The translations under genes and the position numbers were made by a program. DNA of 64,000 bases from Vulcanisaeta distributa JCM 11217 (GTDB lineage Archaea; Thermoproteota; Thermoprotei; Thermoproteales; Thermocladiaceae), in NCBI RefSeq assembly GCF_001316005.1, contig NZ_BBBJ01000008.1:62001-126000 (forward strand). The letters are read 5' to 3'. Below the pieces are notes generated by a model, which was given only the letters and a program-made list of their open reading frames with translations, was not told the origin of the DNA and searched no databases. Shown here piece by piece: positions 1-8,770 of the stretch. The number at the start of each line of letters is the position of its first letter. The first letter of the stretch is position 1.

Positions 1-2
1 CT

Positions 3-125
3 GTGGTACTCACGCTGGTTAAGCATGTGCTTAAGCAGCTTAGTGATTCCGGTTATTTGCAGGTTGATAGTAGTAGGAGTGTCGTTAGGTACAGGCTGTG
101 TAAGGACTCCAGGCTTTGGGGTTGA
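3..125 (+). CDS. C-terminal end of a winged-helix-like protein (partial)
   Basis: An open frame runs in from the left edge and stops at TGA 123-125, giving about 40 residues. The sequence (VLKQLSDSGYLQVDSSRSVV, then RYRLC) resembles the recognition helix and wing of a winged helix-turn-helix domain: helix, turn, then two beta strands carrying a basic residue pattern. The start and the rest of the protein lie outside the window, so the family cannot be named. It is co-directional with the following thiL gene, but a TATA box lies between them. Confidence 0.4.
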   Translation: MVLTLVKHVLKQLSDSGYLQVDSSRSVVRYRLCKDSRLWG

Positions 126-206
126 TAAAGCAGAGTAGTGGTCCTGAGGATGTATTAAAATTCCTCGAGGAAGTGACCCAGTGAGTCGTTACTCTAAATC
201 CAACAC

Positions 207-215
207 CTTATATAT
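207..215 (+). promoter_or_regulatory. TATA box of thiL
   Basis: The element CTTATATAT lies about 28 nt before the ATG at 239, the spacing expected for leaderless transcription in crenarchaea. It supports 239 rather than a later ATG as the thiL start. Confidence 0.5.
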
Positions 216-238
216 GAGGCATGCACATTCTCATTGAA

Positions 239-1239
239 ATGAGTGGGGGGGAAGGCAGTACCAGGATGGGCGGTGTGTTAAGGGGGGTTTTGGAGAGACG
301 AATTTAATAGGCATTATTAGGAACATCACTGGTTCGGCCGAGGATAATGACTTGGAATTTATCGAGGTTGATGGCACCGCATTGGCCATTAAGATTGATG
401 GTATATCACTATCGACATCGAGAATGCCCTTCATGACCTACTTCGACATGGGTTGGAAGGTCATGATGGCAGTGGGTAGCGACTTCCTCGTAAAGCTAAG
501 TAGGCCTCTTTATGCCGTGGTCTCAATAACCATGAGAGGCAGCTCGGGTATTGATGAGTTTAGGGAGTTGATTAGTGGGTTGAATGAGGGAGCAAACTAC
601 CTTAGCATGAGGTATTTAGGTGGTGATTTAAATGAGGGGGGGTTTGATGACATTATTGATGTTGCCGCAGTGGGTAAGCCATTGGCTGGTGTTATAGGTA
701 GGAGGCCTAGGATTGGTGATGTTCTCGTGACCAAGCCTTACTTTGGTTATACGGGTCTCGTGTTTAAACTATACTATAGTAATGAGTTGGATAGGTGGGT
801 TGATTTGAGGATTGTTAAGGAGGGGGGGATAGACATGATTAAACGACCCAAACTTGAGATGAATTTACTAAATGAATTATTGAAACGTAGAGACTGCATT
901 TCGGCTAGTATGGACTCAAGTGATGGGCTTGGTAAGGTGCTTTGGACAATGGCCATGGACGGCAACGTTAAGATAGTGATTAATGATTTACCAGTTAATG
1001 AGGAGTTTCTTAACATGGTGAGTGAAATCAGCGGTATTAATATTGAGGAGGTCGTGTTTAATGGCGGTGAGGAGTTCCTGCCCGTGTTCTCAGTAAGGAG
1101 GGATTGCATACCCGAGTTTGAGGAGCTTGGTTTTAAGGCGTTTGCAACGGTTGAGGAGGGTAGCGGCGTTTACTTTAGGGACTCAATACTTAGGTATAGG
1201 GGGGGTTGGGACTACTTCATTGGCTGGGCCAGTACCTAA
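239..1239 (+). CDS. thiL: thiamine-monophosphate kinase ThiL (frame broken at 282-287)
   Basis: Phosphorylates thiamine monophosphate to thiamine diphosphate with ATP. The N-terminus from ATG 239 contains GFGETNLIGIIRN, the ThiL-type start, but this part is in a different frame from the body because the G run at 282-287 has 6 bases where 4 restore the frame. The body shows FDMGWKVMMAVGSD, the AVVSITM strand, MDSSDGLGKVLW and the late FNGGEEFLPVF motif, in the order seen in the PurM/ThiL superfamily. About 330 residues, normal for ThiL. Further glycine doublets inside the body coincide with 7-G runs. The stop overlaps the 3' end of the convergent MFS gene by 4 nt. Confidence 0.85.
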
Positions 1240-2712
1240 GCCTCAATAGCCCTTATTTCGCCCTTCACGAATATCTCACGCGTCAATGTTACGATAACTA
1301 CTATAGCCATTACGTAAAGCGCCGTGGTTATTATAAACATTAATTGATAGGAGAACTTCGCAGGCAGCGTTATCCAGAACAGGGGGGCCTTAATGAAATG
1401 AGCACTGAGCTTGGTACATACTCATTAATGAACCAGCCACCGCGGGCCCCCCCACGCACCCCCTATGTTCCTAAAGACCGAGTTAAGACCTGTGGCAAGG
1501 CCCATGTTTCTCCTGCCCACGGAGAAGACTAGGATGTTTATCACCGCGACATTAACCATACTTATGCCGGCGGCTAGTACGGACATCGACCCTATCACAT
1601 ATGATAAGCCGAGGAATGACGTGTACGTGAGCATTAATAGGCCGATTATGGCTATTGAGGAGCCAATGACAGCCAACTTCCTGGCGCCGATGCTCGTGAT
1701 TACCCTACCGGCTATTGGCGCAACTATCATCTGAACAACGGCCATGGGTATCATCATGATGCCTGCATCAAGTATTGATAGGTCATAACCAAGAGGCTTG
1801 GGCGACTCAAGTAGGTATGTTAAGGCTTGAGCCATTAGGAATAGGGCGAAGCCGGCCAGGGCAACGCCTATGTTGGCGGCCATGACATTCCTATTACCTA
1901 ATAGGTTTATTGGAACCAGGGGGGGTAATCAACCGTTGTTTCGTAAAGCACAAATACTCCAAAGCCTAGCACAAAGAGTGTAAGTAGGGACATTATTAGT
2001 GGGTCAGTCCAGCCGTAGGTTGGTGCGTCTGTGACCGCTATTAAGCCGCTGGCCAGTGATGCTGAGAGTAGGAATAGGCCGACCCAATCAATTGGTTGTG
2101 GGTTCTTAATCCTACTCTCCCTGATGTATAGGTAAACCATTAAATCCTCGATTATGATGAAGGGATATACCGTGTGGTACGTGGCTTGCCAACCGAGGGT
2201 TTGGGATACGTAGGCACCTAGCGGTAGTGATACTGCCATTCCAACCCCGAACATGGCGCTTATTAGTCCCTGGACCTGCGGTATCATGCGCGGTGGAAAC
2301 TCCTCCCTAACTAAGGCGAAGGCGAGGGGGGGCATCATTGCCATGCCAACGCCCTGCAATGCCCTACCCACCAGGAGCATTCCATAGCTCGTTGAGAACC
2401 CTGTGATGAGGGCGCCAATAGTGTACGTAATCATCGTTATCATGAGCATTCTCTTCTTACCATACATGTCGCCGAGCTTACCCATTATGGCTGAGGATAG
2501 TGTACCCATGAGGATGTATATCGATAATATCCAGGAGGCATCGGCAGTAGATATATTGAGGTCTCTCTGAATCGTTGGTAGTGATGGTACGAGCATCCCT
2601 CGGTATACATAACAACGAGTGTTAAAGTGACCAGTATCGCAGTTGCACGCCATGCATAGGCAACATCATACTCCCCCCCTCTAGACCAACTCCACCTCCA
2701 CGCACCTATCAT
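1236..2712 (-). CDS. MFS transporter, DHA2 (14-TM drug:H+ antiporter) type, frame broken at about four sites
   Basis: A proton-coupled efflux pump of the cytoplasmic membrane. Recognisable pieces are LVPSLPTIQRDLNIS, then SWILSIYILMGTLSSAIMG followed by KLGDMYGKKRML (MFS motif A), a mid-protein DWVGLFLLSASLASGLI typical of DHA2 members, and GGAWGP-AVAGSLMS. The frame is interrupted near 2600 (a C triplet where 4 fit), at the G7 of 1919-1925 (5 fit), at the C7 of 1447-1453 (5 fit) and near 1395. Joined, it ends at TAG 1236-1238 with EIRAIEA. The start at 2712 overlaps the end of the upstream surface-protein gene; the N-terminal boundary is uncertain. The substrate is unknown. Confidence 0.75.
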
Positions 2713-4525
2713 CACCGCCACAAAGCACTTCATAACTCACCAACCTACTTTGGTAATTACCCGGCCCCCCCTGGCCGGTATTGGAGATTTGTAATCCGCG
2801 GTTATTATTACCACCCAACCTACGTCTTCTAATTGCGGCGATTACCCCTATCACAATCACTATTATTATTAGTATTAGGACAATCCAGAGTAGTACGTTT
2901 GGCGCTGGCTTCACGGTTACGTAGGTTGTTACTGACTCGGTCAATGGGTATAGCGAACCCGTCTGATTCCATATAAACGTAAGCACCAGTGGGTAACTAC
3001 CTGGCCTTGCGTTTGAGTCCACGTCAACTAGGAATGTGACGTTTATTTCCTGCCCAGGCTTTAGATCACCTATGAATGCTTGAGATGCCGTTAATGCCGA
3101 GAGTGGATTGCTCGATGATACGTGGGGCTGTATTACCTGGCCCGTGGATATAGTCACCATTATGTTCTTAGCCTCCACGGGCCCCTCATTCATTATCGTA
3201 ATCGTTACTGGAACCTTGGATGCGCCAGGCGATAGCGTTGGTGAGGTGATTGTGCTGAGAAGCGCGCCTAGGTTTGATAGGCTTGGGTTCGGTGGTTGTG
3301 GATAACTAACACTCACGATTATTAGGTTTGCCCTAGGCCTCACATTTAATACGTAATACCTGGTTGTTAACCCGCCATCGTAGGTTACGGTTATGCTCAT
3401 CGTGTAATTACCTGGATTGCTCGGTAGACTCACAGGTATTGTAAGCTGAATTGGCTGGCCAGGCGGTATTGCACCAAGTATTAACGGCATACTCACCAAT
3501 GGCGAGGCGCCCGTTCCATTTATGAGGAGCTCAGCGTCGTAGGCGATCCCAGACCCTATGTTAACAATGCTTAGTATTAACTGGGCCATTGGGTAGCCCT
3601 GGAATACCTCAGGTGGGTTTGTGGCTATGGACTGAATATAGACAATGGGCTCCTGAGGAACCACCAGCGTTGCGTTGATCACATCGTCAACGCCCGTGAA
3701 GTAATCAACCCTAAGTTCCAGTGTATAATTACCCTGCGGTATGTAGTTGGGTACGTATGCGTAAAACGTCAATGGCACGGGTTGACCAGGTGGTAAAGCT
3801 GGAAGGTGTTGCGTTGTGTTTACTATATCGAGCTGCGGTGGTGCTGATAATAGGGTAACCGTGACATTGTAGACAGGAGTATTTCCGTAGTTGGTTAGGT
3901 ATATCGTTATGGGTACGTAGGACTTAGGCAATGCCTGAACAACATTATCCGGCGTGCCTATCATGGCCGTCGCCTCAAAACCAACATAACCAAGTATGGG
4001 TATTGAAACATTGGTACTCACGCTCTCCGAGGATTGGGAGGTGGATATTGAGGGTATCGAACCCATCACAGTCGGTATCTGTATCGTAACCGGGACAGTC
4101 TTAACACCGGTTATGACAGGCTCGCCATTATATAATGTCGTGGTTACCAACGTGGTAACGGGTATTGATATGGTCTGATAGACAATCAGTGGTTTAACGC
4201 TAGTCGTTATATTAACCTCCGTGTAATTAACGGTTACCGGCACCTGGTAAATACCCATCGATACGCCTGGATCAACCTGCACATAAACAATGCATGAGCT
4301 ATTACCCTCAGGCGGTACAACCGGTATTTGGCAGTAATTAGATGTGGAATTGACATAATAAATGGGCTTTATCAATGATGAGTTTATGGTTATGGTCATG
4401 TTAAACAGGTAAGCCTGCGTCGGATTAAACACAGTAAACACTAGGTATGAATCCTCGCCAGGCGCCACGGGCTGATTTAACAGCCAGTGCGCCAGCACTA
4501 TTATAGATAGTGATATCGGATCCAT
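2681..4525 (-). CDS. cell-surface protein with tandem CARDB/COG1361-like domains and C-terminal membrane anchor
   Basis: About 615 residues: an N-terminal hydrophobic segment, then repeated beta-sandwich modules of the archaeal S-layer-associated COG1361/CARDB kind (recurrent patterns such as PVTIYLTNYGNTPVYNVTV and LPPGQPVPLTFYAYVP), many N-glycosylation sequons, one transmembrane helix (VLLWIVLILIIIVIVIGVIA) and a basic cytoplasmic tail RRRR. This is an extracellular, membrane-anchored protein; its ligand is unknown. The ATG at 4525 is preferred over 4546 because TTTTTAAAG lies about 29 nt upstream of it. GQGGPG in the tail coincides with an expanded G7 run. Confidence 0.65.
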   Translation of the reverse strand: MDPISLSIIVLAHWLLNQPVAPGEDSYLVFTVFNPTQAYLFNMTITINSSLIKPIYYVNSTSNYCQIPVVPPEGNSSCIVYVQVDPGVSMGIYQVPVTVNYTEVNITTSVKPLIVYQTISIPVTTLVTTTLYNGEPVITGVKTVPVTIQIPTVMGSIPSISTSQSSESVSTNVSIPILGYVGFEATAMIGTPDNVVQALPKSYVPITIYLTNYGNTPVYNVTVTLLSAPPQLDIVNTTQHLPALPPGQPVPLTFYAYVPNYIPQGNYTLELRVDYFTGVDDVINATLVVPQEPIVYIQSIATNPPEVFQGYPMAQLILSIVNIGSGIAYDAELLINGTGASPLVSMPLILGAIPPGQPIQLTIPVSLPSNPGNYTMSITVTYDGGLTTRYYVLNVRPRANLIIVSVSYPQPPNPSLSNLGALLSTITSPTLSPGASKVPVTITIMNEGPVEAKNIMVTISTGQVIQPHVSSSNPLSALTASQAFIGDLKPGQEINVTFLVDVDSNARPGSYPLVLTFIWNQTGSLYPLTESVTTYVTVKPAPNVLLWIVLILIIIVIVIGVIAAIRRRRLGGNNNRGLQISNTGQGGPGNYQSRLVSYEVLCGGDDRCVEVELV

Positions 4526-4638
4526 CGAAACACACAAAACAAGCACCCTCTTTAAAAACCATTCTCAGTTATCGAATAGATATCGATGAAGTGTACGTAC
4601 AAAAAATTAATAAACCAAGGACAATGAATAATGAGCTT

Positions 4639-4734
4639 GCGGGGGGGGTGCCCGAGCCAGGTCAAAGGGGGGGACGGGTTTAGGTCCCGTTGGCGAAGGC
4701 CTGCGTGGGTTCGAATCCCACCCCCCCCGCACCA
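4639..4734 (+). tRNA. tRNA-Leu (UAG anticodon), CCA encoded
   Basis: A type II tRNA with a long variable arm (TGGCGAAGGCCTGC), T arm GGGTTCGAATCCC, anticodon loop TTTAGGT and encoded 3' ACCA. The 5' strand reads GC plus eight G and the 3' strand eight C plus GC; a normal 7-bp acceptor stem needs GCGGGGG and CCCCCGC, so each strand carries three extra bases. The D arm also has G7 where four G fit. If taken literally the acceptor stem would have 10 bp and the molecule could hardly be charged. Confidence 0.93.
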
Positions 4735-4978
4735 GAAGTTGAATTATCTATGAATCAATTCGTTTTCATCTCAATCGGTGACTGTTTTTCATAGGACCTA
4801 AAACGCGCCCAGGTGATTAAACACTCAGTAAAGCATGGTTATTGCTCGTTAATGGCCATTGATGAATTAAGCAATGACCACGCCTACTAATCCTTAATTA
4901 CTTAAAGTGGGGGCCGAAATCCAAAGTTTATTATTCTGTGAGTAGGGATTTTTAGCCCATGCATCTCGCGGTCTTCGT

Positions 4979-5203
4979 ATGCTCATAAAGCATACGTATG
5001 AGGGTAATGATGATGTTAACCTGGCGATTGTAGCAGTCGTGGGTTTAGTATTTTCAATAGCGCTTTTACTCTTTGTTAGGCTTATTAGGCCCATAAGTCT
5101 GTCTGTGCATAGGGAATTGGCTGGTGTTGGTATATTTGTTGCATCAATACTCTTCTTCCTGTGGCTGTTAATATCGTCAGTGAAGGATAAACGCAAGGGT
5201 TAA
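4979..5203 (+). CDS. small two-helix membrane protein of unknown function
   Basis: 74 residues with two hydrophobic helices (LAIVAVVGLVFSIALLLFVR and AGVGIFVASILFFLWLLISS) flanked by charged ends (HTYEGNDD and KDKRKG). I do not recognise a family. An open frame of 100 codons lies antisense, but its composition looks like a shadow of this gene. It stands alone between tRNA-Leu and the convergent thpR, with an AT-rich ATTTTTAG about 28 nt upstream. Confidence 0.45.
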   Translation: MLIKHTYEGNDDVNLAIVAVVGLVFSIALLLFVRLIRPISLSVHRELAGVGIFVASILFFLWLLISSVKDKRKG

Positions 5204-5235
5204 ACGGCTTATTAAGCCCCCCCTAATAATCCTCA

Positions 5236-5799
5236 TTACGATAGCCTTATTACCATTAAATCGCTGTATATTGGTCCCTTTGGCGTTAGCACACTTCTCT
5301 TTAGCTTTATTGAGTCCACGGTTTGTGTTCCGAAGTCCATGTTCTCGTACTTCCTAACAACCTCCATGTACTTATCCCTATTCCTAACGTACTTAACCCT
5401 GGCAATGGTTAGGTGTGGTACGAAACCCCTCTCATCCCTCTCGCCGATGTCTCCCGTGAGCTTCATTATTAATTCATGCAGGTTCATCAAGTCCCTCGCG
5501 CCCTCCTCAATGCCGACCCAGATAACCCTTGGCCTCTCTATGTTTGGGAATGCCCCCAATCCCCCTAATGTGCATTGTGAATTGATTATACCTAACATTG
5601 CCGAGTCTCTTCTTCAACTCCTCAACAAGATCCTTGCTTACTTCGCCAATGAACCTTAGGGTTATGTGTAGGTTCTCGGGCTCCACGGGCTTCATGTCAA
5701 CGCCAGCGCCCATGAACTCCCTCTGCATTTTAATTATTGGGTCCTTCAGCTGATCCGTCAGGTCCACGGCTATGAATACCTATATAACTCCCTGGACAT
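5236..5799 (-). CDS. thpR: RNA 2',3'-cyclic phosphodiesterase ThpR (LigT family), frame broken twice
   Basis: Two-histidine phosphoesterase that opens 2',3'-cyclic phosphates on RNA ends. Both catalytic tetrapeptides are present: HITL in ENLHITLRFIGEV and HLTI in FVPHLTIARVKYV. The family start (FIAVDLTDQL) is found by reading one frame over near 5780, where GG must be GGG, giving ATG 5799. A second break lies at the G5 of 5560-5564 (four fit: MHIRGLGAFPN). The corrected length of about 187 residues is normal for LigT proteins. It is convergent with the small membrane gene. Confidence 0.83.
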
Positions 5800-5834
5800 T
5801 ACCTATGCTAATGCAGCAATTAATTTAATTTTAA

Positions 5835-6272
5835 CTATTGGGCTGTTCCCTTCCTAATCATCTCATAAATCCACTTATTAAGGTACTCACACCTCTCGGG
5901 TGTTATTTCATCGGTAGTCCCGCAGATGTCGATGTAGGGGCAGTAGAAGCAGGGTATCCTGGTTAGCAGGTCGTATGTGAGGACCTTCATTAATGACCCA
6001 GCTTCCGTCAACTCCCTGGCCACGGCCATGCCCAGCTCCGTCAACCTTACCTTATACATGACCCTCTTACCACTACCAACATTCTCCTTGGTGAGCAAGC
6101 CCCCCCTCTTCTCAAGCTTATTAATGAATGGCATACCAGCCTTACTCTTAATGCCCATGACCCTCCAAATATCCCTAAGCATGATCTCGCCACCAGCCTT
6201 GTAAATCTCCTCAAGAATCCTCGTCTCCTTATCACTCAACTCCTTAATTAATGAGGATACGTCACCACTCAC
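5835..6272 (-). CDS. RPC34-like winged-helix protein with C-terminal cysteine cluster
   Basis: About 145 residues. The N-terminal two thirds form a winged helix (KELSDKETRILEEIYKAGG, RDIWRVMGIKSKAGMPFINK, then the wing KENVGSGKRVMYKV). The C-terminus has CFYCPYIDICG followed by ERCEYLNKW, a four-cysteine pattern like the iron-sulphur site of the crenarchaeal orthologue of RNA polymerase III subunit RPC34. The assignment rests on this layout. The GTG at 6272 is chosen over TTG 6287 because TTTTTAAAG is centred about 29 nt upstream. RGG in the wing reflects a 7-C run in the + strand. Confidence 0.6.
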   Translation of the reverse strand: MSGDVSSLIKELSDKETRILEEIYKAGGEIMLRDIWRVMGIKSKAGMPFINKLEKRGGLLTKENVGSGKRVMYKVRLTELGMAVARELTEAGSLMKVLTYDLLTRIPCFYCPYIDICGTTDEITPERCEYLNKWIYEMIRKGTAQ

Positions 6273-6411
6273 GAACAAAGGCAGCAAAGTACATCCCTTT
6301 AAAAATTTCTAGCCACACCACAGCGACTTAAGCCGCGCCGTGCCAAGCCAGGGCCTAAAGAAATTAAAAAGAAATTAATTACTTTTAATAAATAGATTAA
6401 TACATGGAGGG

Positions 6412-7364
6412 CTAGACCTCAATAATTATGTTTATCTTAGACACAACCTCCTTATAGCGATTCCTAATCGTTACATCAGTCACGCCGGATGCCTCAGCAA
6501 CATCACGCTGTCTCTTCCTAACGCCCATTAGGGTTACGGCTATGTAGACCGCCGATGCAACTAACGCGTAGAATGTCCTACCGTTAGTTAGTCGTTTACG
6601 TTGACCCTCATTAATTATCTCCATGGCCAGCTTTGTCACGTGATACCTAATGTCCTCACTAAGCTTAAGCGCATTAATCACCCTTTGGAGGAATCTACCA
6701 AGCTCCTCCTGGCTCTTTACAATCACGTCGCCATTACCAATGACCCCCCCCTAACAAGGCCAAGCAACCTACTAATTCTCTTACTCCTCTCGACATTCAA
6801 TGCGTTCCTCAGTTCGCGGAGTGGGCAGACGACTTTAGACCTCTTGCAGGCCACGTAGAGTAGGACCAGGGCTAGGTCCTTAGTCCTGACGCCCCCCCTG
6901 AGGTCATGCCTACTGGCTAACTGCCTGAAGAGGACCATGGCCTCGTCGATCACGTTATCGGGCAAATTCAACTCATACTTAACGGGCTTAATCACATCGA
7001 GAAGTTCGGCAATCCTCCTCTCAGTATATTGATACTGATTATACCTATTAAGCCTAATCAATGCCCTCAACTTATTGTGGAGCAGTAGGTTGTGCTTCAC
7101 GCTAATAACGGAATTACCAAGGCCCTGACCAGGTAGTGCGGGGGGGCTTATTGGCTTGGCCCTCTCATGGACTAAGGCCTCATCACCACTAAACGCCCTC
7201 CACTCGGGTCCTAAATCCATCACGTGCTCCTCAATCACAAGGCCGCAATGCCTACAGACTAACTCACCCCTCTCTGGGTCGAAGACTATGTCCGTTGAGC
7301 CGCAATTAGGGCATACAAGCCTCTCCGTCTTAATTAACTTATTTGCCGTGACCATGGCCACCAC
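6412..7364 (-). CDS. tfb: transcription initiation factor TFB, frame broken at 6744-6751
   Basis: The archaeal TFIIB that bridges TBP-bound promoter and RNA polymerase. It has an N-terminal zinc ribbon (CPNCG ... CRHCGLVIEE), the B-reader/linker (GPEWRAFSGDE), then two cyclin-like repeats (TKDLALVLLYVACKRSKV; FYALVASAVYIAVTLMG with the RQRDVAEASGVTDVTIRNRYK helix-turn-helix). The frame is lost between the repeats at an eight-C run; a length of 3, 6 or 9 restores it. About 315 residues, normal. It overlaps the end of gar1, so both are probably cotranscribed, as in many archaea. Start choice among the GTG/ATG codons at 7355-7364 is uncertain. Confidence 0.93.
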
Positions 7365-7625
7365 CCCCCCTCCTTCTTCTCAGGTCTATATCCCTAACGT
7401 ATGCGGACTTACCCACGAAATCCTCAGGTCTCGATAATTGAGGATCTAACTTAACTAGGCCGTAGGGTGAATTCACGGGACCAATAATGTCGTATAAAAC
7501 CCCCCCAGCCTCTTCATTGCGTAGTCGTATATCGTAATACCAAGCGGGGGGGGCGTTAGTGATAGTTTAATTACGAACCTCCTGTCATGGGATAAATGCA
7601 TGATATCGCCTATCTTCTTGAGCAT
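7339..7625 (-). CDS. gar1: H/ACA ribonucleoprotein protein Gar1, frame broken at 7500-7506
   Basis: A small subunit of the H/ACA RNP that guides pseudouridylation of rRNA. Reading from ATG 7625 gives MLKKIGDIMHLSHDRRFVIK, then TPPLGITIYD and, after shortening the C7 run at 7500-7506 (plus strand) to five, RLGVLYDIIGPVNSPYGLVK, the Gar1 beta-barrel signature, ending in RRRRGGGGHGHGK (Gly/Arg/His tail). The eight-base run at 7546-7553 gives PPP where PP is usual. About 94 residues. The stop lies inside tfb. TATTTAAAA about 27 nt upstream of the ATG indicates a leaderless mRNA. Confidence 0.85.
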
Positions 7626-7629
7626 CTAA

Positions 7630-7660
7630 CGTATACGTCGTATACAATATTTAAAAGTAA
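7630..7660 (-). promoter_or_regulatory. gar1-tfb promoter with paired GTATAC palindromes
   Basis: A TATA box (TTTTAAATATT on the minus strand, about 7648-7658) precedes the gar1 ATG by about 27 nt. Between it and the start lie two GTATAC hexamers (7631-7636 and 7640-7645), where a bound regulator would block initiation. That they are an operator is inference. Confidence 0.4.
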
Positions 7661-7804
7661 TACTTTTCGTCATGGAGAATACGGTTGTAATACAACAATA
7701 TCAGGCGAGGAATAATAAGATATGTATATACTTAAGTATAGACATAATGTGTAGTATGTATAATAATACGAAATAAATTTAAATATGTATAATGGCTTTA
7801 GTGC

Positions 7805-8730
7805 GTGCTCGTTGTTATTGCGTTGGGTGGGAATGCCTTCGCGAGGGAGGGTGCTAGGTTGGTTCACCTGAGGAGCAGTGGGAGAGTGTTAGGTTGGCGG
7901 CGAGTGATGTGGCGACATGATTGAGGAGGGCTTTGACGTGGTTGTTACCCATGGTAATGGGCCACAGGCTGGTTTACTCGCCGAGAGGGTTGGTGATTAC
8001 CTGAGCCTTGACATGATCGACGCTGCTACCGAGGGTTGGATGGGCTACTTAATAGCCAATGCCCTGACCAATGAGTTCCTGCGGCGGGGGGGTATTCGGC
8101 GGAGCCCCCGTCATTGTTGTTTCACGGTCAATCGTTAATAAAAACGATCCAGCCTTTCAAAATCCCACGAAGTACATAGGCCCAATATATGATAAGGAGA
8201 CCGCGGATAGATTATCGAGGGAGAGGGGGGGTTGGGTTTTCAAGTGGGATGCTCGTGGTGGGTTTAGGAGGGTTGTACCATCACCGGAGCCCATGGGCAT
8301 CATGGAGCTCGACCTAATTAGGCTATTGCTGAGGGAGGGCTACGTACCCATAGCCGTGGGTGGTGGTGGGATCCCCCCCGTTATCGTTAATGGCGAAGTT
8401 CAGGGTGTTGAGGCTGTCATTGATAAGGACCTAGCCAGCCAGGTGCTTGCCAACGCCATTAATGCCGATTACTTATTGATACTGACTGACGTGGATTACG
8501 TATACATTAATTACAAGAAGCCCAATCAGAAGAGGTTGACTGAGGTCACGGTTAGTGAACTCGAGAGGTACTATAATGAGGGTCAATTCCCACCGGGCAG
8601 TATGGGGCCGAAGGTCCTGGCATCCATCAGGTTCATAAGGAACGGCGGAAAAACAGCATACATAGGGCCACTAGGTAGGGCTAGGGACATCATTAGGGGG
8701 GGTAAGATTGGGACTAAGATAGTGAGATAG
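7805..8730 (+). CDS. arcC: carbamate kinase, frame broken at three or four sites
   Basis: Amino-acid-kinase-fold enzyme interconverting carbamoyl phosphate plus ADP with carbamate plus ATP. Visible signatures: VIALGGNAF at the N-terminus, VVVTHGNGPQAGLL, NDPAFQNPTKYIGP, PIAVGGGGIP, EAVIDKDLAS, ILTDVDYVY and PPGSMGPKVLA, all in the canonical order. The frame breaks near 7875 (CC where CCC fits), near 7916 (one A missing) and at the G7 of 8086-8092. About 305 residues, normal. A TATA-like TTTAAATAT sits about 24 nt before GTG 7805; the exact start is uncertain. It is convergent with an NCS1 permease gene, suggesting but not proving a role in catabolism of a carbamoyl-yielding compound. Confidence 0.85.
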
Positions 8731-8770
8731 AAGGTAAATTTTAATTTTAATTTTGTAGGACTTAATCAGT

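Noticed and set aside
4894-5196. A 100-codon minus-strand open frame opposite the small two-helix membrane protein
   Set aside because: Its residues show no fold-like pattern, whereas the plus strand has two clean hydrophobic helices with charged flanks.
5236-5659. Plus-strand open frames opposite thpR
   Set aside because: The minus-strand protein has both HxT motifs of the 2H phosphoesterase family; the plus-strand frames are shadows.
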